Origin: Caproiciproducens galactitolivorans
GTDB lineage: Bacteria > Bacillota > Clostridia > Oscillospirales > Acutalibacteraceae
DNA length: 64,000 bases
Direction: 5' to 3'
NCBI RefSeq assembly: GCF_026672255.1
Contig: NZ_JAPOHA010000001.1
Location: 186,001-250,000 of the forward strand
Shown: in pieces, positions 42,882 through 52,138 of the stretch
Numbering within the stretch: position 1 is the stretch's first letter
Layout: each line of letters starts with the position of its first letter
Program-made: the position numbers and the translations under genes
The notes under the pieces: generated by a model
Databases searched by the model: none
What the model saw: the letters and a program-made list of their open reading frames with translations, nothing else
What the model was told of the DNA's origin: nothing

Positions 42882-44452
42882 CAGCTTTCTTTACAAGCTT
42901 TTGGAATATGCGGGAGCAGGTGCTCTCTCTGCTTTTAGGCCATATTGAGCTGACGTTTTTGTCGGTGGGAATCGCCGTGCTGATCGGCGTGCCCGCCGGA
43001 ATCCTGATTACCCGTTCCCCCGGCTTTTCGAAGCCGGTTTTGGGAGTGGCAAACGTTGTGCAGGCAATCCCCAGCCTTGCCATGCTGGGCTTTTTGATTC
43101 CTTATCTGGGAATCGGCAAGGCCGCCGCTGTTTTCTGCGTGGTGATCTATTCTTTACTGCCGATTATAAAAAACACCTGCATCGGGCTGAACAGCATCGA
43201 CAGCGACACACTGGAAGCGGCGGAAGGTATCGGCATGACAAAAAGGCAGATTCTGGGAAAGGTGCGGTTCCCGCTTGCGCTTCCGGTGATTATGGGAGGA
43301 ATCCGTATCGCCGCGGTGAATGCCGTGGGGTTTGTTACCATTGCGGCGTTTATCGGCGCCGGCGGCCTTGGTTATCTGGTCTATTCGGGAATACAGACCA
43401 GCAATATGGATATGATATTAAGCGGCGCGATTCCCGCCTGTATTCTTGCTCTGCTGGTCGATTTTATCCTTGGTTTGCTGGAGAAAGCGGTAACGCCGTT
43501 AAGCTTACGGAATCCGGCGGCCATTATGACAAAGGAAAAGATTGTCCGCCGGAAAAGGACGCGCAGAACGGTGTTTGTCAGTGTGCTGTTAATCATTGCG
43601 CTGACGGTCGCGAGCACAATTATGCCTTTCTTTAAGCCGGAAAGTAAAGTGATTCATGTTGGTTCGAAAAATTTTACGGAACAGCTGATTCTGGGAAACA
43701 TATACGCAGACCTGATTGAGGCAAAAACCGATATAAAAGTCGTTCGCGATCTGAATTTAGGAAGCACGGACATTTGCTATAATGCTTTAAAAAATCATGA
43801 TATCGATCTGTATGTGGAATATACGGGTACGGCATACGGCAGCCTTTTGAATCAGGGAATGTCGACGGATAAAGAGAAGATTTACTCGACGGTCAGTGAT
43901 CTGATGAGTAAACAGGGAATCCGCGTTTGGAAACCGATCGGCTTTAATAATTCCTTTGTGCTGTCCGTTCGCCAGAGCACGGCGGATCAGTACCACCTGA
44001 ATACGATTTCCGATCTGGGAAAGGTCAGCCGGCAGCTCGTGTTTTCGCCGACCATCGAGTTTAACAACCGGAAGGACGGAATAGACGCCCTGAACGACGC
44101 ATACAACTTGAAATTTAAAAGCATTTCGCCGATCGAAGGCGGGCTTGGATACACCGCGATCGACAGTAAGAAATGCGATGTTTTAACGGCGTATTCTACG
44201 GACGGATTGATTAAAACCTATCATTTAAAAGTATTGCAGGATGATAAAAACGCGCTTCTTTCTTATTATGCCATTCCCATGATCAATGAGGAAAAACTGT
44301 TGAAGTACCCGGAGCTTGAAAAGGTTCTGGATATGGTAACCGGCCTGTTGGACGATGAAACGATGCGTTCTTTAAATTATCTTGTGGATCAGGAAAGACA
44401 AACGCCGGAACATGTCGCTTTGAACTTTTTAAAAAGCAAAGGATTGTGCTGA
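42878..44452 (+). CDS. Osmoprotectant permease-binding protein fusion (OpuCB-OpuCC-like)
   Basis: 524 residues. N-terminal ~215 form an ABC permease with EAA motif (EAAEGIGMTKRQILGKVRFPLALP); a transmembrane anchor (~225-245) follows, then an extracellular OpuAC-type substrate-binding domain (VIHVGSKNFTEQLILGNIYA ... VEYTGTAYGSLL). Fusing the binding protein to the permease makes a two-gene transporter with OpuCA. Substrate probably betaine, choline or carnitine. Confidence 0.93.
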   Translation: MTAFFTSFWNMREQVLSLLLGHIELTFLSVGIAVLIGVPAGILITRSPGFSKPVLGVANVVQAIPSLAMLGFLIPYLGIGKAAAVFCVVIYSLLPIIKNTCIGLNSIDSDTLEAAEGIGMTKRQILGKVRFPLALPVIMGGIRIAAVNAVGFVTIAAFIGAGGLGYLVYSGIQTSNMDMILSGAIPACILALLVDFILGLLEKAVTPLSLRNPAAIMTKEKIVRRKRTRRTVFVSVLLIIALTVASTIMPFFKPESKVIHVGSKNFTEQLILGNIYADLIEAKTDIKVVRDLNLGSTDICYNALKNHDIDLYVEYTGTAYGSLLNQGMSTDKEKIYSTVSDLMSKQGIRVWKPIGFNNSFVLSVRQSTADQYHLNTISDLGKVSRQLVFSPTIEFNNRKDGIDALNDAYNLKFKSISPIEGGLGYTAIDSKKCDVLTAYSTDGLIKTYHLKVLQDDKNALLSYYAIPMINEEKLLKYPELEKVLDMVTGLLDDETMRSLNYLVDQERQTPEHVALNFLKSKGLC

Positions 44453-44516
44453 GGAAAAACATTAACAGGAAGTTCTGTAGTATACTGGAATAAATATTTT
44501 GATAAAGAGGTGCATA

Positions 44517-45095
44517 ATGAGGCTGACTACAGAAGAGTTTTTAACAAATACGGAAATCTGCCCAATGATAGCGGCTGTGAATAAGTGGGAAGCGGTTGAA
44601 AAGTGCGGCGATGTGGATTGCAAGATGGTAAATGTTGTCTTTGGAGACATTTGTACCATTTCGGACATCGTAAAAAAGCTGAAGGATATGGGAAAGCAGG
44701 TTTTTGTTCATGTGGATCTGATTACGGGTTTCGCCAGTAAGGAAATTTGCGTGGACTTCATTAAAAAATATACTGAGTCAGACGGAATTATCAGCACGAA
44801 GCCCTATCTAATTAAACGAGCCAATGAATTGGATTTATTTACGATTCAGCGTTTCTTTATGCTTGACTTCATTACCTATGCCAATGTCGTTAAGCATGTG
44901 CATGTAACCAATCCGAATGTGGTGGAATTAATGCCCGCAGGATTGTCAAAGGTGATTCGGTATTTATGTGCAGAGATCGACCGGCCTGTTGTTGCGGGCG
45001 GCCTGGTACTGGATAAGGACGATGTAATCGGCGCCTTAAGTGCCGGCGCAATTGCCGTATCAACGACGAATCAGGCGCTTTGGAGCATAGGATGA
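44517..45095 (+). CDS. glpP: Glycerol-3-phosphate-responsive antiterminator GlpP
   Basis: 192-residue RNA-binding TIM-barrel-like regulator. Family marks: VFGDICTISDIVKKLK, VFVHVDLITGFA, DGIISTKPYLIKRA, ELMPAGLSKVI and VVAGGLVLDKDDV. GlpP with glycerol-3-phosphate stops termination in glp leader RNAs. ATG 44517 has AGAGGTG upstream. A matching promoter-leader-terminator follows directly, before a dehydrogenase and an FGGY kinase, so it likely controls them. Confidence 0.9.
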   Translation: MRLTTEEFLTNTEICPMIAAVNKWEAVEKCGDVDCKMVNVVFGDICTISDIVKKLKDMGKQVFVHVDLITGFASKEICVDFIKKYTESDGIISTKPYLIKRANELDLFTIQRFFMLDFITYANVVKHVHVTNPNVVELMPAGLSKVIRYLCAEIDRPVVAGGLVLDKDDVIGALSAGAIAVSTTNQALWSIG

Positions 45096-45139
45096 TCATT
45101 ATGCACAAAAATTTCAAAATTAATTATAAAAAAGTAGTG

Positions 45140-45242
45140 TTGACAAACAGAAATTGATTCGGTATACTAAGCATAGTTACTAAAGAGATGAAGAGAAAGT
45201 AGCTTTAACACAGCACAATGTTGTGTTAAAGCTGCTTTTTTT
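45140..45242 (+). promoter_or_regulatory. Promoter and terminator leader, likely GlpP target
   Basis: TTGACA (45140), 17-base spacer, TATACT (45163). The leader contains AGCTTTAACACA / TGTGTTAAAGCT (45201-45233) with a 9-base loop and T7, an intrinsic terminator about 30 bases after the start and 100 bases before the dehydrogenase gene, as in GlpP-controlled leaders. Confidence 0.7.
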
Positions 45243-45339
45243 GTTCTTTTGACTAAGAACAGCATACAGTATAGTGCGCAGATACTGTTTACCAAATCTT
45301 CGTCTTATAATTTATTTCAATAATTGGGAGGAAAAAATA

Positions 45340-46122
45340 ATGGGATTCGATATCAATGACTTTTCAATGGACTTTTTCAGCCTGAAAGGGAAAAATGCAG
45401 TTGTGACCGGCGGAAACAGCGGTCTTGGGCAGTGCTTCTCCCTTGCGCTGGCAAAAGCGGGAGCGAATGTTTTTGTAGCAAGCTTTTTGGAAGATGACGG
45501 GACGACAGAAAAACTGATTGAGGGAACCGGCGGCAAGATGGGCTTTATGAAGTGCGATCTTACCGAAAAGGGCGTTCCGGCGAAAGTGATTGAAAGCTGT
45601 GTGAAGCAATTCGGCAGCATTGATATTTTGGTGAACTGTGCCGGTATTTGCAAGCTGGACGACGTGCTGGATTTCGACCGTAAAGACTGGGACCCGATGA
45701 TTGCGGTGGGCCTGACAGCGGCCTTTGAAATGAGCTACGAGGCAGCCAAATACATGGTTCCGCAGAAGAGCGGTAAAATCATTAATATTTGCTCCCTGTT
45801 CTCTTTCCTGGGCGGCCTGGGTTCCCCGGCGTATGCCGCGATGAAGCACGGCCTTACCGGTTTCACAAAGGCTTATGCGGATGAACTTGGAAAATATAAC
45901 GTTCAGGTGAACGGAATTGCTCCCGGTTATTACGCTACCGACATTACGGTTGCTACCCGCAGCAATCCGGTAACAAACCAGCGTGTGCTTGACCATATTC
46001 CGGCGAATCGCTGGGGCGAGCGGCAAGACCTGATGGGCACCACCGTGTTCCTGGCGAGCCACGCGTCCGATTACGTGAATGGTACGATGGTTGTTGTAGA
46101 CGGCGGCTATCTCGTACGCTGA
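45340..46122 (+). CDS. SDR-family dehydrogenase (KduD / gluconate 5-dehydrogenase-like)
   Basis: 260-residue short-chain dehydrogenase: cofactor motif TGGNSGLG, NCAG, catalytic Ser in NICSLFS and Tyr-x3-Lys in YAAMK; C-terminal GYLVR. Closest types are 2-deoxygluconate or gluconate 5-dehydrogenases. ATG 45340 has GGGAGG upstream. With the following kinase it suggests a sugar-alcohol or sugar-acid pathway under the GlpP-type leader. Confidence 0.87.
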   Translation: MGFDINDFSMDFFSLKGKNAVVTGGNSGLGQCFSLALAKAGANVFVASFLEDDGTTEKLIEGTGGKMGFMKCDLTEKGVPAKVIESCVKQFGSIDILVNCAGICKLDDVLDFDRKDWDPMIAVGLTAAFEMSYEAAKYMVPQKSGKIINICSLFSFLGGLGSPAYAAMKHGLTGFTKAYADELGKYNVQVNGIAPGYYATDITVATRSNPVTNQRVLDHIPANRWGERQDLMGTTVFLASHASDYVNGTMVVVDGGYLVR

Positions 46123-46196
46123 AATTCCCGAAATTATGGTATGGTGGCGGGATTCGTCCCGCCGCCTGTTTTCGTTAGAAAGGCAGTGAAGCTTAT

Positions 46197-47627
46197 ATGA
46201 ATAAGAAATATATTTTGGCTGTGGACGGCGGTTCCCAAAGTTCCAAGATCATGATTTTTGATCTGGAAGGAAATGTTGTCTGCGAGGGGAAAGAAAACCT
46301 GAAGCCGTTGAATCTGCCGTCGCCGGGAGTTGTTGAGCATCCGGATGACGATCTTTGGGATTCGATCGCCGTTGCCAGTAAAAAAACGCTGAAAGCATTT
46401 GAAGGAAATACAGACGATATTCTGGCTGTGGGGCTTTGCACGATACGCTTTTGCCGCGCTCTTCTGAAAAAGGACGGCTCCCTTTATTCCCCCGTTATGA
46501 GCTGGATGGATCAGCGCGTTTCGCGCAAGCACGAGCAGGTCAGCGACGAAATCGCCTATGTAACAACTTCTTCCGGGTATATCACGCATCGCTTTACCGG
46601 GAATTTCAACGATACCGCGGCGAACTATCAGGGCGTTTGGCCGATGGATACCGATACGTGGCAGTGGTATGAGGACGATCAAAAAATTGCCGATTATAAT
46701 CTGACGCGCGATATGCTGTTCCACCTGCAGATGCCCGGTACCATTCTGGGATATGTAACGAAGGAAGCCTCGGAGGCAACGGGTATTCCGGAAGGTCTCC
46801 CGGTAGTCGCGACTTCCAACGACAAAGCCGTTGAGGCGCTGGGCGCGGGCTGCACCGGGGAAAGAACGGCGCTGATTTCGCTCGGCACCTATATCGCCGG
46901 AATGGTTCAGGGGCACGACAATCCAAAGAATACCGTGAATTTCTGGACTAACTTTGCTTCCGTCCCCAACCAGTACCTGTACGAGAGCAACGGGATTCGG
47001 CGCGGTATGTGGACAATCAGCTGGTTTAAAAACGTATTAGGAGACAGCTTTGAGCAAAAGGCGAAGGAAATGGGAATCTGCGCAGAGGAATTGCTGAATC
47101 GGGAAGCGGAGGAAATTCCGGCGGGCAGCGATGGTTTAATGACGGTATTGGATTGGCTGGCTCCGGCGGACAAGCAGTTTAAAAAGGGCATGATGATCGG
47201 TTTCGACGGCCGCCATACCCGTGCGCATATGTACCGCTCCATTCTGGAAGGCATTGCGCTGACAATGAAGTGCCGGCTTGATGAAATGTGTGACGAACTG
47301 GGAATCACGCTGGACAATCTTATTATTTCCGGCGGCGGTTCCAACAGCGATTTGTTTATGCAGATTTTCTCGGATGTATTTGGGATTCCGGCTTCCAGAA
47401 ATATTGTGAACGGCTCGGCGGCGGTTGGTTCGGCAATCTGCGCGGCGGTTGCGGTCGGAGCATATAAGGATTTCGATGAAGCCGTGCGCCATATGGTACG
47501 CATTCGCGATACGTTCCGGCCGGATCTAAAGAATACGGAGCTATACGGAAAGATGAACGCCGTATATCAGGATATTACGAATCATACGGATGATATTCTG
47601 AAACGTTCTTACGAAATATTCAGTTGA
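46197..47627 (+). CDS. FGGY-family carbohydrate kinase
   Basis: 476-residue sugar kinase. ATP-binding start LAVDGGSQSSKIMIFD, substrate-loop MSWMDQRVSRKHE, second-domain LISLGTY and GGGSNSDLFMQIFSDV adenosine motif. Resembles YgcE/YoaC-type kinases of unknown sugar rather than GlpK or XylB proper. A GGCGGGA/TCCCGCC hairpin lies between it and the dehydrogenase, perhaps lowering its expression. Confidence 0.88.
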   Translation: MNKKYILAVDGGSQSSKIMIFDLEGNVVCEGKENLKPLNLPSPGVVEHPDDDLWDSIAVASKKTLKAFEGNTDDILAVGLCTIRFCRALLKKDGSLYSPVMSWMDQRVSRKHEQVSDEIAYVTTSSGYITHRFTGNFNDTAANYQGVWPMDTDTWQWYEDDQKIADYNLTRDMLFHLQMPGTILGYVTKEASEATGIPEGLPVVATSNDKAVEALGAGCTGERTALISLGTYIAGMVQGHDNPKNTVNFWTNFASVPNQYLYESNGIRRGMWTISWFKNVLGDSFEQKAKEMGICAEELLNREAEEIPAGSDGLMTVLDWLAPADKQFKKGMMIGFDGRHTRAHMYRSILEGIALTMKCRLDEMCDELGITLDNLIISGGGSNSDLFMQIFSDVFGIPASRNIVNGSAAVGSAICAAVAVGAYKDFDEAVRHMVRIRDTFRPDLKNTELYGKMNAVYQDITNHTDDILKRSYEIFS

Positions 47628-47695
47628 TTTTTTGATCATGACCGAAAAGCAGAACGAGTCTGTCAATATCCTTTTTGGGTTAGATCGGAGAAAAT

Positions 47696-48472
47696 ATGAA
47701 GCCTTTGATATTGATCACGAATGACGATGGAATTTATTCTCCCGGACTTCATGCGGCGGCGGAGGCAGTATCGGATTTAGGCGAATTGCTGATTGCGGCG
47801 CCGCATTGTCAGCAGACCAGTATGGGGCGTGCTTTTCCGCGTACGGAGGATTTGGGAATCATTGAGACGACCTCGCTGATGATTCATGGTAAAAGCACCA
47901 AAGCGTACGCCGTACATGGTTCCCCCGCCTATGCGGTGGCGCACGCTGTGCTGGAAATTGCGGGCCGCAAACCGGATTTGTGCATCAGCGGGATTAACTA
48001 CGGTGAAAACCTTGGTATGGTGGCTACATGCAGCGGGACGCTGGGAGCGGCTTTCGAGGCGAATTCTCATGGAATACCGGCGATTGCTTCTTCGTTGCAG
48101 ACGCCGATCTCTTTGCAGAGAAAAACAGATTACGGCCCGGCGGATTGGAGTGCGGCTTCCGTTATAACGCGGAGGACAACGGAATTTGTTTTGAAAAAAG
48201 GGATGCCGGAAGGCGCCAGTATTTTTAATATCAATGTTCCTGAAAAGCCGAAATATCTTCAGAATTATCATATTACACGGCAAAGCCATCAGAATTATTT
48301 TGATTTTATCCGCCCTGAGCAGCGGGATTTTTCGAAAAGATTTGAATTAAAGTCCCGGTTGTACGTAGACCTTGATACGCTCGAGCCGGACAGTGATATC
48401 TATGCGGTTTATATTGAAAAGGTTATTTCGGTAACGCCTATGACATGGGACATGACGGCCAGAGTATTTTAA
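47696..48472 (+). CDS. surE: 5'/3'-nucleotidase SurE
   Basis: 258-residue metal-dependent phosphatase acting on nucleoside monophosphates. N-terminal ILITNDDG (D9, D10), AAPHCQQTS serine and SGINYGENLG asparagine form the metal site. Length is normal. Starts 68 bases after the kinase gene. Confidence 0.92.
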   Translation: MKPLILITNDDGIYSPGLHAAAEAVSDLGELLIAAPHCQQTSMGRAFPRTEDLGIIETTSLMIHGKSTKAYAVHGSPAYAVAHAVLEIAGRKPDLCISGINYGENLGMVATCSGTLGAAFEANSHGIPAIASSLQTPISLQRKTDYGPADWSAASVITRRTTEFVLKKGMPEGASIFNINVPEKPKYLQNYHITRQSHQNYFDFIRPEQRDFSKRFELKSRLYVDLDTLEPDSDIYAVYIEKVISVTPMTWDMTARVF

Positions 48473-48508
48473 ATATAGACTCTTGCAGTGTTTTGGAATG
48501 TAATATCG

Positions 48509-48562
48509 TTTTCACCAAGTATTGATAGAAGGATTTCTGTCCATACTTGGTGAAATTTTTTT
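48509..48562 (+). terminator. Intrinsic terminator after surE
   Basis: TTTCACCAAGTAT / ATACTTGGTGAAA stem, 20-base loop, T7. Confidence 0.85.
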
Positions 48563-48589
48563 GACATTCCTGATGAACTGTGCTATATA
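48561..48589 (+). promoter_or_regulatory. Promoter of the M42 peptidase gene
   Basis: TTGACA, 17-base spacer, TATATA; the -35 box overlaps the T-run of the surE terminator. Confidence 0.75.
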
Positions 48590-48668
48590 AGAAGAGTATG
48601 GCGAACCGAAGGGATGATTTCAGGGCAGCGCGAATCACCAAATCAATTTTCAAGGAGTATCAAAAAAC

Positions 48669-49688
48669 ATGCAGTATATCATTGATCAACTGAAAAACCT
48701 TACGTCGATTGACAGCCCAAGCGGGTTTACCGGAGACGTTACCAAATATACGATGGAACAGTTCGAGAAGCTCGGATATGCGCCGTATCTGACCAAAAAG
48801 GGATGCGTGGTGTGCGATCTGGGCGGAGAGGGCAGCCCGTTGATTCTCTCTGCTCATATCGATACGCTTGGCGGTATGGTGGCCGAGATCAAAAAGAACG
48901 GCAGGCTGCGCATTACCAACATCGGCGGTTTAAATGCCAACAACTGTGAAACCGAAAACTGCCGAATCCGTACCCGTTCCGGCAAAGTATTTGAGGGGAC
49001 GCTTCAGATGAATGACCCCTCCATTCATGTTAACGGAGAATACTCCAAGCAGAACAGAACGTTTGACGATATGGAGATCGTTATCGATGAAGAGGTAAAG
49101 GAGAAAAAGAATACCGAGGCCCTGGACATCTGCAACGGGGACTTCGTTTGTTTTGATCCGCGCACTACGGTCACGGAAAGCGGATATATCAAGAGCCGTT
49201 TTCTGGACGATAAACTTTCCGTCGCGATTCTTCTGGGCCTTGCAAAGGAACTTCGGGAGAAAAAGCTTCGGCTCAGGCGAAAAGTCTATGTCTTTATTAC
49301 GGTGTATGAAGAAGTCGGCCACGGAGCCTGCGGCGCTCTTCCGGCGGATGCGGAAGAAATCATCAGCGTGGATATGGGCTGTATAGGGGAAGGCCTGGCC
49401 TGTGACGAGAAGATGGTAAGCATTTGTGCCAAGGATTCCCATGGACCCTATGATTATGATGTCACCAACGATTTGATCCGGTGCGCAGAGGATAGCAAGC
49501 TCAATTTTGCCGTGGATGTGTACCCTTATTACGGGTCGGACGCCGACGCCGCGCTTGCCGCCGGTTATGATTTGAAGCATGGCCTGATTGGAGCCGGCGT
49601 CTATGCCTCCCATGGCTACGAACGGTCTCATATAGACGGCGTCGGCAACACGTTGAAATTGCTGGAATTGTACATAAAAAAAGAATAA
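48669..49688 (+). CDS. M42-family metallo-aminopeptidase
   Basis: 339-residue dinuclear-zinc peptidase (endoglucanase M/FrvX/PepA-like family). Metal ligands: H in SAHIDTLGG, D in SRFLDDKLS, EE in VYEEVGHG, D in SVDMG and the late H in ASHGYERSH. The inserted PDZ-like apical domain is between. Cytosolic dodecamers are usual in the family. Confidence 0.92.
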   Translation: MQYIIDQLKNLTSIDSPSGFTGDVTKYTMEQFEKLGYAPYLTKKGCVVCDLGGEGSPLILSAHIDTLGGMVAEIKKNGRLRITNIGGLNANNCETENCRIRTRSGKVFEGTLQMNDPSIHVNGEYSKQNRTFDDMEIVIDEEVKEKKNTEALDICNGDFVCFDPRTTVTESGYIKSRFLDDKLSVAILLGLAKELREKKLRLRRKVYVFITVYEEVGHGACGALPADAEEIISVDMGCIGEGLACDEKMVSICAKDSHGPYDYDVTNDLIRCAEDSKLNFAVDVYPYYGSDADAALAAGYDLKHGLIGAGVYASHGYERSHIDGVGNTLKLLELYIKKE

Positions 49689-49723
49689 GCTTTTACGCAG
49701 ACTTGCGTATTTCCTATGACCGG

Positions 49724-49760
49724 ACCCTCTCAGCCGATTGGCCGGGAGGGTTTTATTTTT
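49724..49760 (+). terminator. Intrinsic terminator after M42 gene
   Basis: ACCCTC...GCC / GGC...GAGGGT stem followed by TTTATTTTTT. A short frame overlapping it is therefore unlikely to be coding. Confidence 0.75.
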
Positions 49761-49934
49761 TCCAATCCCAGCGATGGGGATATAGAAAAACTTGCATCTG
49801 CCATACAATCTGTCTTAGGATGCGAATCGGTCAGCCGAATCATAAAAAACAGCCCCCTGCGAGCCTCTTTCGGCAGGCAGGGGACTTGGATGCAGATCAT
49901 TCCATAGGAACGCCGATAAAAATGGAAATAAGTA

Positions 49935-49963
49935 TTGACAAGTATTCCAAAAAATAGTATTAT
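49935..49963 (+). promoter_or_regulatory. Promoter of the tRNA-Val-Asp-Phe-Gly operon
   Basis: TTGACA, 17-base spacer, TATTAT, 32 bases before the first tRNA. Confidence 0.8.
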
Positions 49964-49995
49964 GTAACGCGTCGCCAAAAAACGACAAAAGAAAT

Positions 49996-50072
49996 GGGAG
50001 CATAGCTCAGCTGGTTAGAGCACCTGCCTTACAAGCAGGGGGTCATAGGTTCGAGTCCTATTGTTCCCACCA
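49996..50072 (+). tRNA. tRNA-Val (TAC)
   Basis: Anticodon loop CTTACAA within stem CCTGC/GCAGG; T-loop GGTTCGAGTCC; encoded CCA. Confidence 0.96.
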
Positions 50073-50078
50073 AGGAAT

Positions 50079-50155
50079 GGCTCGGTAGTTCAGCTGGTTA
50101 GAACGCTAGCCTGTCACGCTAGAGGTCGTCGGTTCGATCCCGATCCGAGTCGCCA
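50079..50155 (+). tRNA. tRNA-Asp (GTC)
   Basis: Anticodon loop CTGTCAC in stem CTAGC/GCTAG; T-arm GGTTCGATCCC; encoded CCA. Confidence 0.96.
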
Positions 50156-50158
50156 TTT

Positions 50159-50234
50159 GCCTCTGTAGCTCAGTCGGTAGAGCAGGGGACTGAAAATCCC
50201 CGTGTCGGTGGTTCGATTCCGCCCGGAGGCACCA
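50159..50234 (+). tRNA. tRNA-Phe (GAA)
   Basis: Anticodon loop CTGAAAA in stem GGGGA/TCCCC; T-arm GGTTCGATTCC; encoded CCA. Confidence 0.96.
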
Positions 50235-50239
50235 AATAT

Positions 50240-50315
50240 GCGAATGTAGCTCATCTGGTAGAGCGCCACCTTGCCAAGGTGGAGGTAGCGAGTTCGAGCC
50301 TCGTCGTTCGCTCCA
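50240..50315 (+). tRNA. tRNA-Gly (GCC)
   Basis: Anticodon loop TTGCCAA in stem CCACC/GGTGG; T-loop GTTCGAGCC; encoded CCA. Confidence 0.96.
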
Positions 50316-50319
50316 GTCT

Positions 50320-50355
50320 GAGTCCGGGCGCAATCTGCGTTCGGACTCTTTTTTT
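50320..50355 (+). terminator. Terminator of the tRNA operon
   Basis: GAGTCCG / CGGACTC stem with T7. Confidence 0.88.
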
Positions 50356-50371
50356 GCGCTTAGCTGTAACG

Positions 50372-50406
50372 AAAACGGGGAACCGATTTTTTCGGTTCCC
50401 CGTTTT
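50372..50406 (-). terminator. Terminator of the 184-aa unknown gene
   Basis: 15-base stem AAAACGGGGAACCGA / complement, with A and T flanks; lies 25 bases after that gene's stop. Confidence 0.8.
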
Positions 50407-50430
50407 GAGCACTACGGAATCATTCGAAGC

Positions 50431-50985
50431 TTACGGTATGATTTCATCCTTATTAAAACATTGCCCGTCGGAAGATAAGCAGATTCCTTCCTTTGTCTTG
50501 ATCAAATCAAAATCAATCGATTCAATATGGAATCCGGACCGTTCCAATAAGTTGATCAGGTGATCCTTGTCTTTTCCCATTCTTCCTAAGTATACACACT
50601 CAATCCCGCTGTTCAGCGCGTCTAAAATATCGTCTCTGAATCCGTGGTATTCATTATAAAGCATACGGTACGCTCTGTAAGCCATGACCGTTTCCGCTAA
50701 ATACTCTCTTGATACATTTTTTAGCGAACATCCGCGGTTCTGGCTGCTGATTAAAGAATTTACGTCGCTGTAGGAATTATATTCCACATAGTATGTTCCT
50801 TTATATTTTGTAACGGAAACACTGCACTTAACCCCGTTTTTCAAATAATAATAAACTACACAGGGGACGTTGTCTTTTGATTTTGTTACCAATACGTCGT
50901 AACCGGGATCGCCTTGTCCAAATCCGGCTACGTGATGAATTGTCCCTTCGCCCGGTACTTTGAGTTTATTTATAAATTGAGCCAT
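50431..50985 (-). CDS. Conserved hypothetical protein (184 aa)
   Basis: Soluble protein with an N-terminal beta-rich half (VLVTKSKDNVPCVVYYYL ... VSVTKYKGTYYVEY) and a helical C-terminal half. No signal peptide, membrane segment or motif I recognise. Single gene with its own terminator. Confidence 0.7.
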   Translation of the reverse strand: MAQFINKLKVPGEGTIHHVAGFGQGDPGYDVLVTKSKDNVPCVVYYYLKNGVKCSVSVTKYKGTYYVEYNSYSDVNSLISSQNRGCSLKNVSREYLAETVMAYRAYRMLYNEYHGFRDDILDALNSGIECVYLGRMGKDKDHLINLLERSGFHIESIDFDLIKTKEGICLSSDGQCFNKDEIIP

Positions 50986-51133
50986 TTTGCCACCCCTTCT
51001 CTATTTTTTCGATTATTTTCCTTATTATATAACTCTATATTTTATCTGTAAAGAGATAAATTTCCCGGCATATTGAATAAAGCAAACCGTGAACCGGTTA
51101 GATCAAGATTTGCATCATTCCTTTTTATAAGAA

Positions 51134-51168
51134 AAATCCCCCTGCCGGAAAAAACGGCAAGGGGATTT
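51134..51168 (-). terminator. Terminator of the cytidylate-kinase-like gene
   Basis: AAATCCCC-TGCCG / CGGCA-GGGGATTT stem; T-rich on the minus-strand side. Confidence 0.8.
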
Positions 51169-51182
51169 CGCATTTCTCAAAA

Positions 51183-51833
51183 TTAGGCTTCGATTTCTTT
51201 TTTATCGAAATCCGGACCAAATTTCAGCCTGGCGCTTTCGATAATCAGGCGGATACAGTTGTCGTCGCCAAGCCGTTCGCTATTGAAGCAAAGGTCGTAG
51301 TTTGCAGGGTTGTTCCAATTTCTGCCGGTATAATATTCGTAGAAATCGGCACGGTACCGGTCGATCTTTTCAATATGGGATTCCGCTTCTTTTTCCGAAA
51401 ATCCCATAAGGTCCATGACAGCTTTTGTACAGAATGCGTGGGATGCCTGAATATTCACGCTCAGTACGTTCGGGCTATCCTTCAGGATAAAATCCGCGGC
51501 ACGGCCCATTACGACGAAGGATTCCTTTTGCGCCAGGCTGCGGAGAACCTTGGCCTGGAAATTAAACAGATTTTCATCGGAAGTAAAACCGTTTTGTTCG
51601 GGTTTCAGGACATCGCCCAAATGGCCTTTTCCGCTGTTTTTAAAAAGCAGGGCCGATTTTTTCACCCGTTCGTCCGCCTGACCGAAAAGCGCTTCGTTAA
51701 TTCCGCTTTCGATTGATGCAAGCTGCAGCAATTCCCTGTCCACAAAATCAATATTCAATTTATCGGCCAGTTTTTGCCCGATGCGTCGTCCGCCGCTTCC
51801 GTATCCGCGCGCGATCGTAATTGCATAATTCAT
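51183..51833 (-). CDS. Cytidylate kinase-like family protein
   Basis: 216-residue P-loop protein of the AAA_26 / cytidylate-kinase-like family. The phosphate loop is ARGYGSGGRRIGQKLA at the N-terminus; VVMGRAADFIL and DRYRADFYEYYTGRNW are typical. The family is widespread in clostridia; true substrate unproven. GGAGGA lies upstream. Confidence 0.88.
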   Translation of the reverse strand: MNYAITIARGYGSGGRRIGQKLADKLNIDFVDRELLQLASIESGINEALFGQADERVKKSALLFKNSGKGHLGDVLKPEQNGFTSDENLFNFQAKVLRSLAQKESFVVMGRAADFILKDSPNVLSVNIQASHAFCTKAVMDLMGFSEKEAESHIEKIDRYRADFYEYYTGRNWNNPANYDLCFNSERLGDDNCIRLIIESARLKFGPDFDKKEIEA

Positions 51834-52138
51834 AATTTATTCCTCCTATTACGCTAAGTGCCGCTCTTGTGATCTATTTTCGCCGTGATTTATTACTATT
51901 ATCAGTATAAATATTATTGGAATTTTGTCAATATTTCATAATGAATTTCATGAACAAAATCCGCATGAAATGGAAAAGCAATGCAGGCTTTTCCGTATCT
52001 TTGTTCATGCGCCGGGAATGGAGCCGAACGATTTGCCTTTCTTATCATACTGTAAAATAAATTGAATTGCAACTGCTTATGATTACCGGGAATTGGGAAA
52101 TACTATCTCAATAAAATAACATCGAGGTAGTAAAAGAA
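51834..52138. other. Intergenic region before the germination operon
   Basis: 305 bases, AT-rich. A CATACTG element at 52046-52052 recalls the -10 of forespore sigma-G promoters, but no matching -35 box was found. No gene or stable repeat seen. Confidence 0.4.

Noticed and set aside
49716-49907. 63-codon frame after the M42 peptidase gene
   Set aside because: It spans the terminator hairpin of the upstream gene and has no recognisable similarity.
52022-52052. Sigma-G promoter for the germination operon
   Set aside because: Only a -10-like CATACTG was found; the expected -35 box is missing at the right distance.
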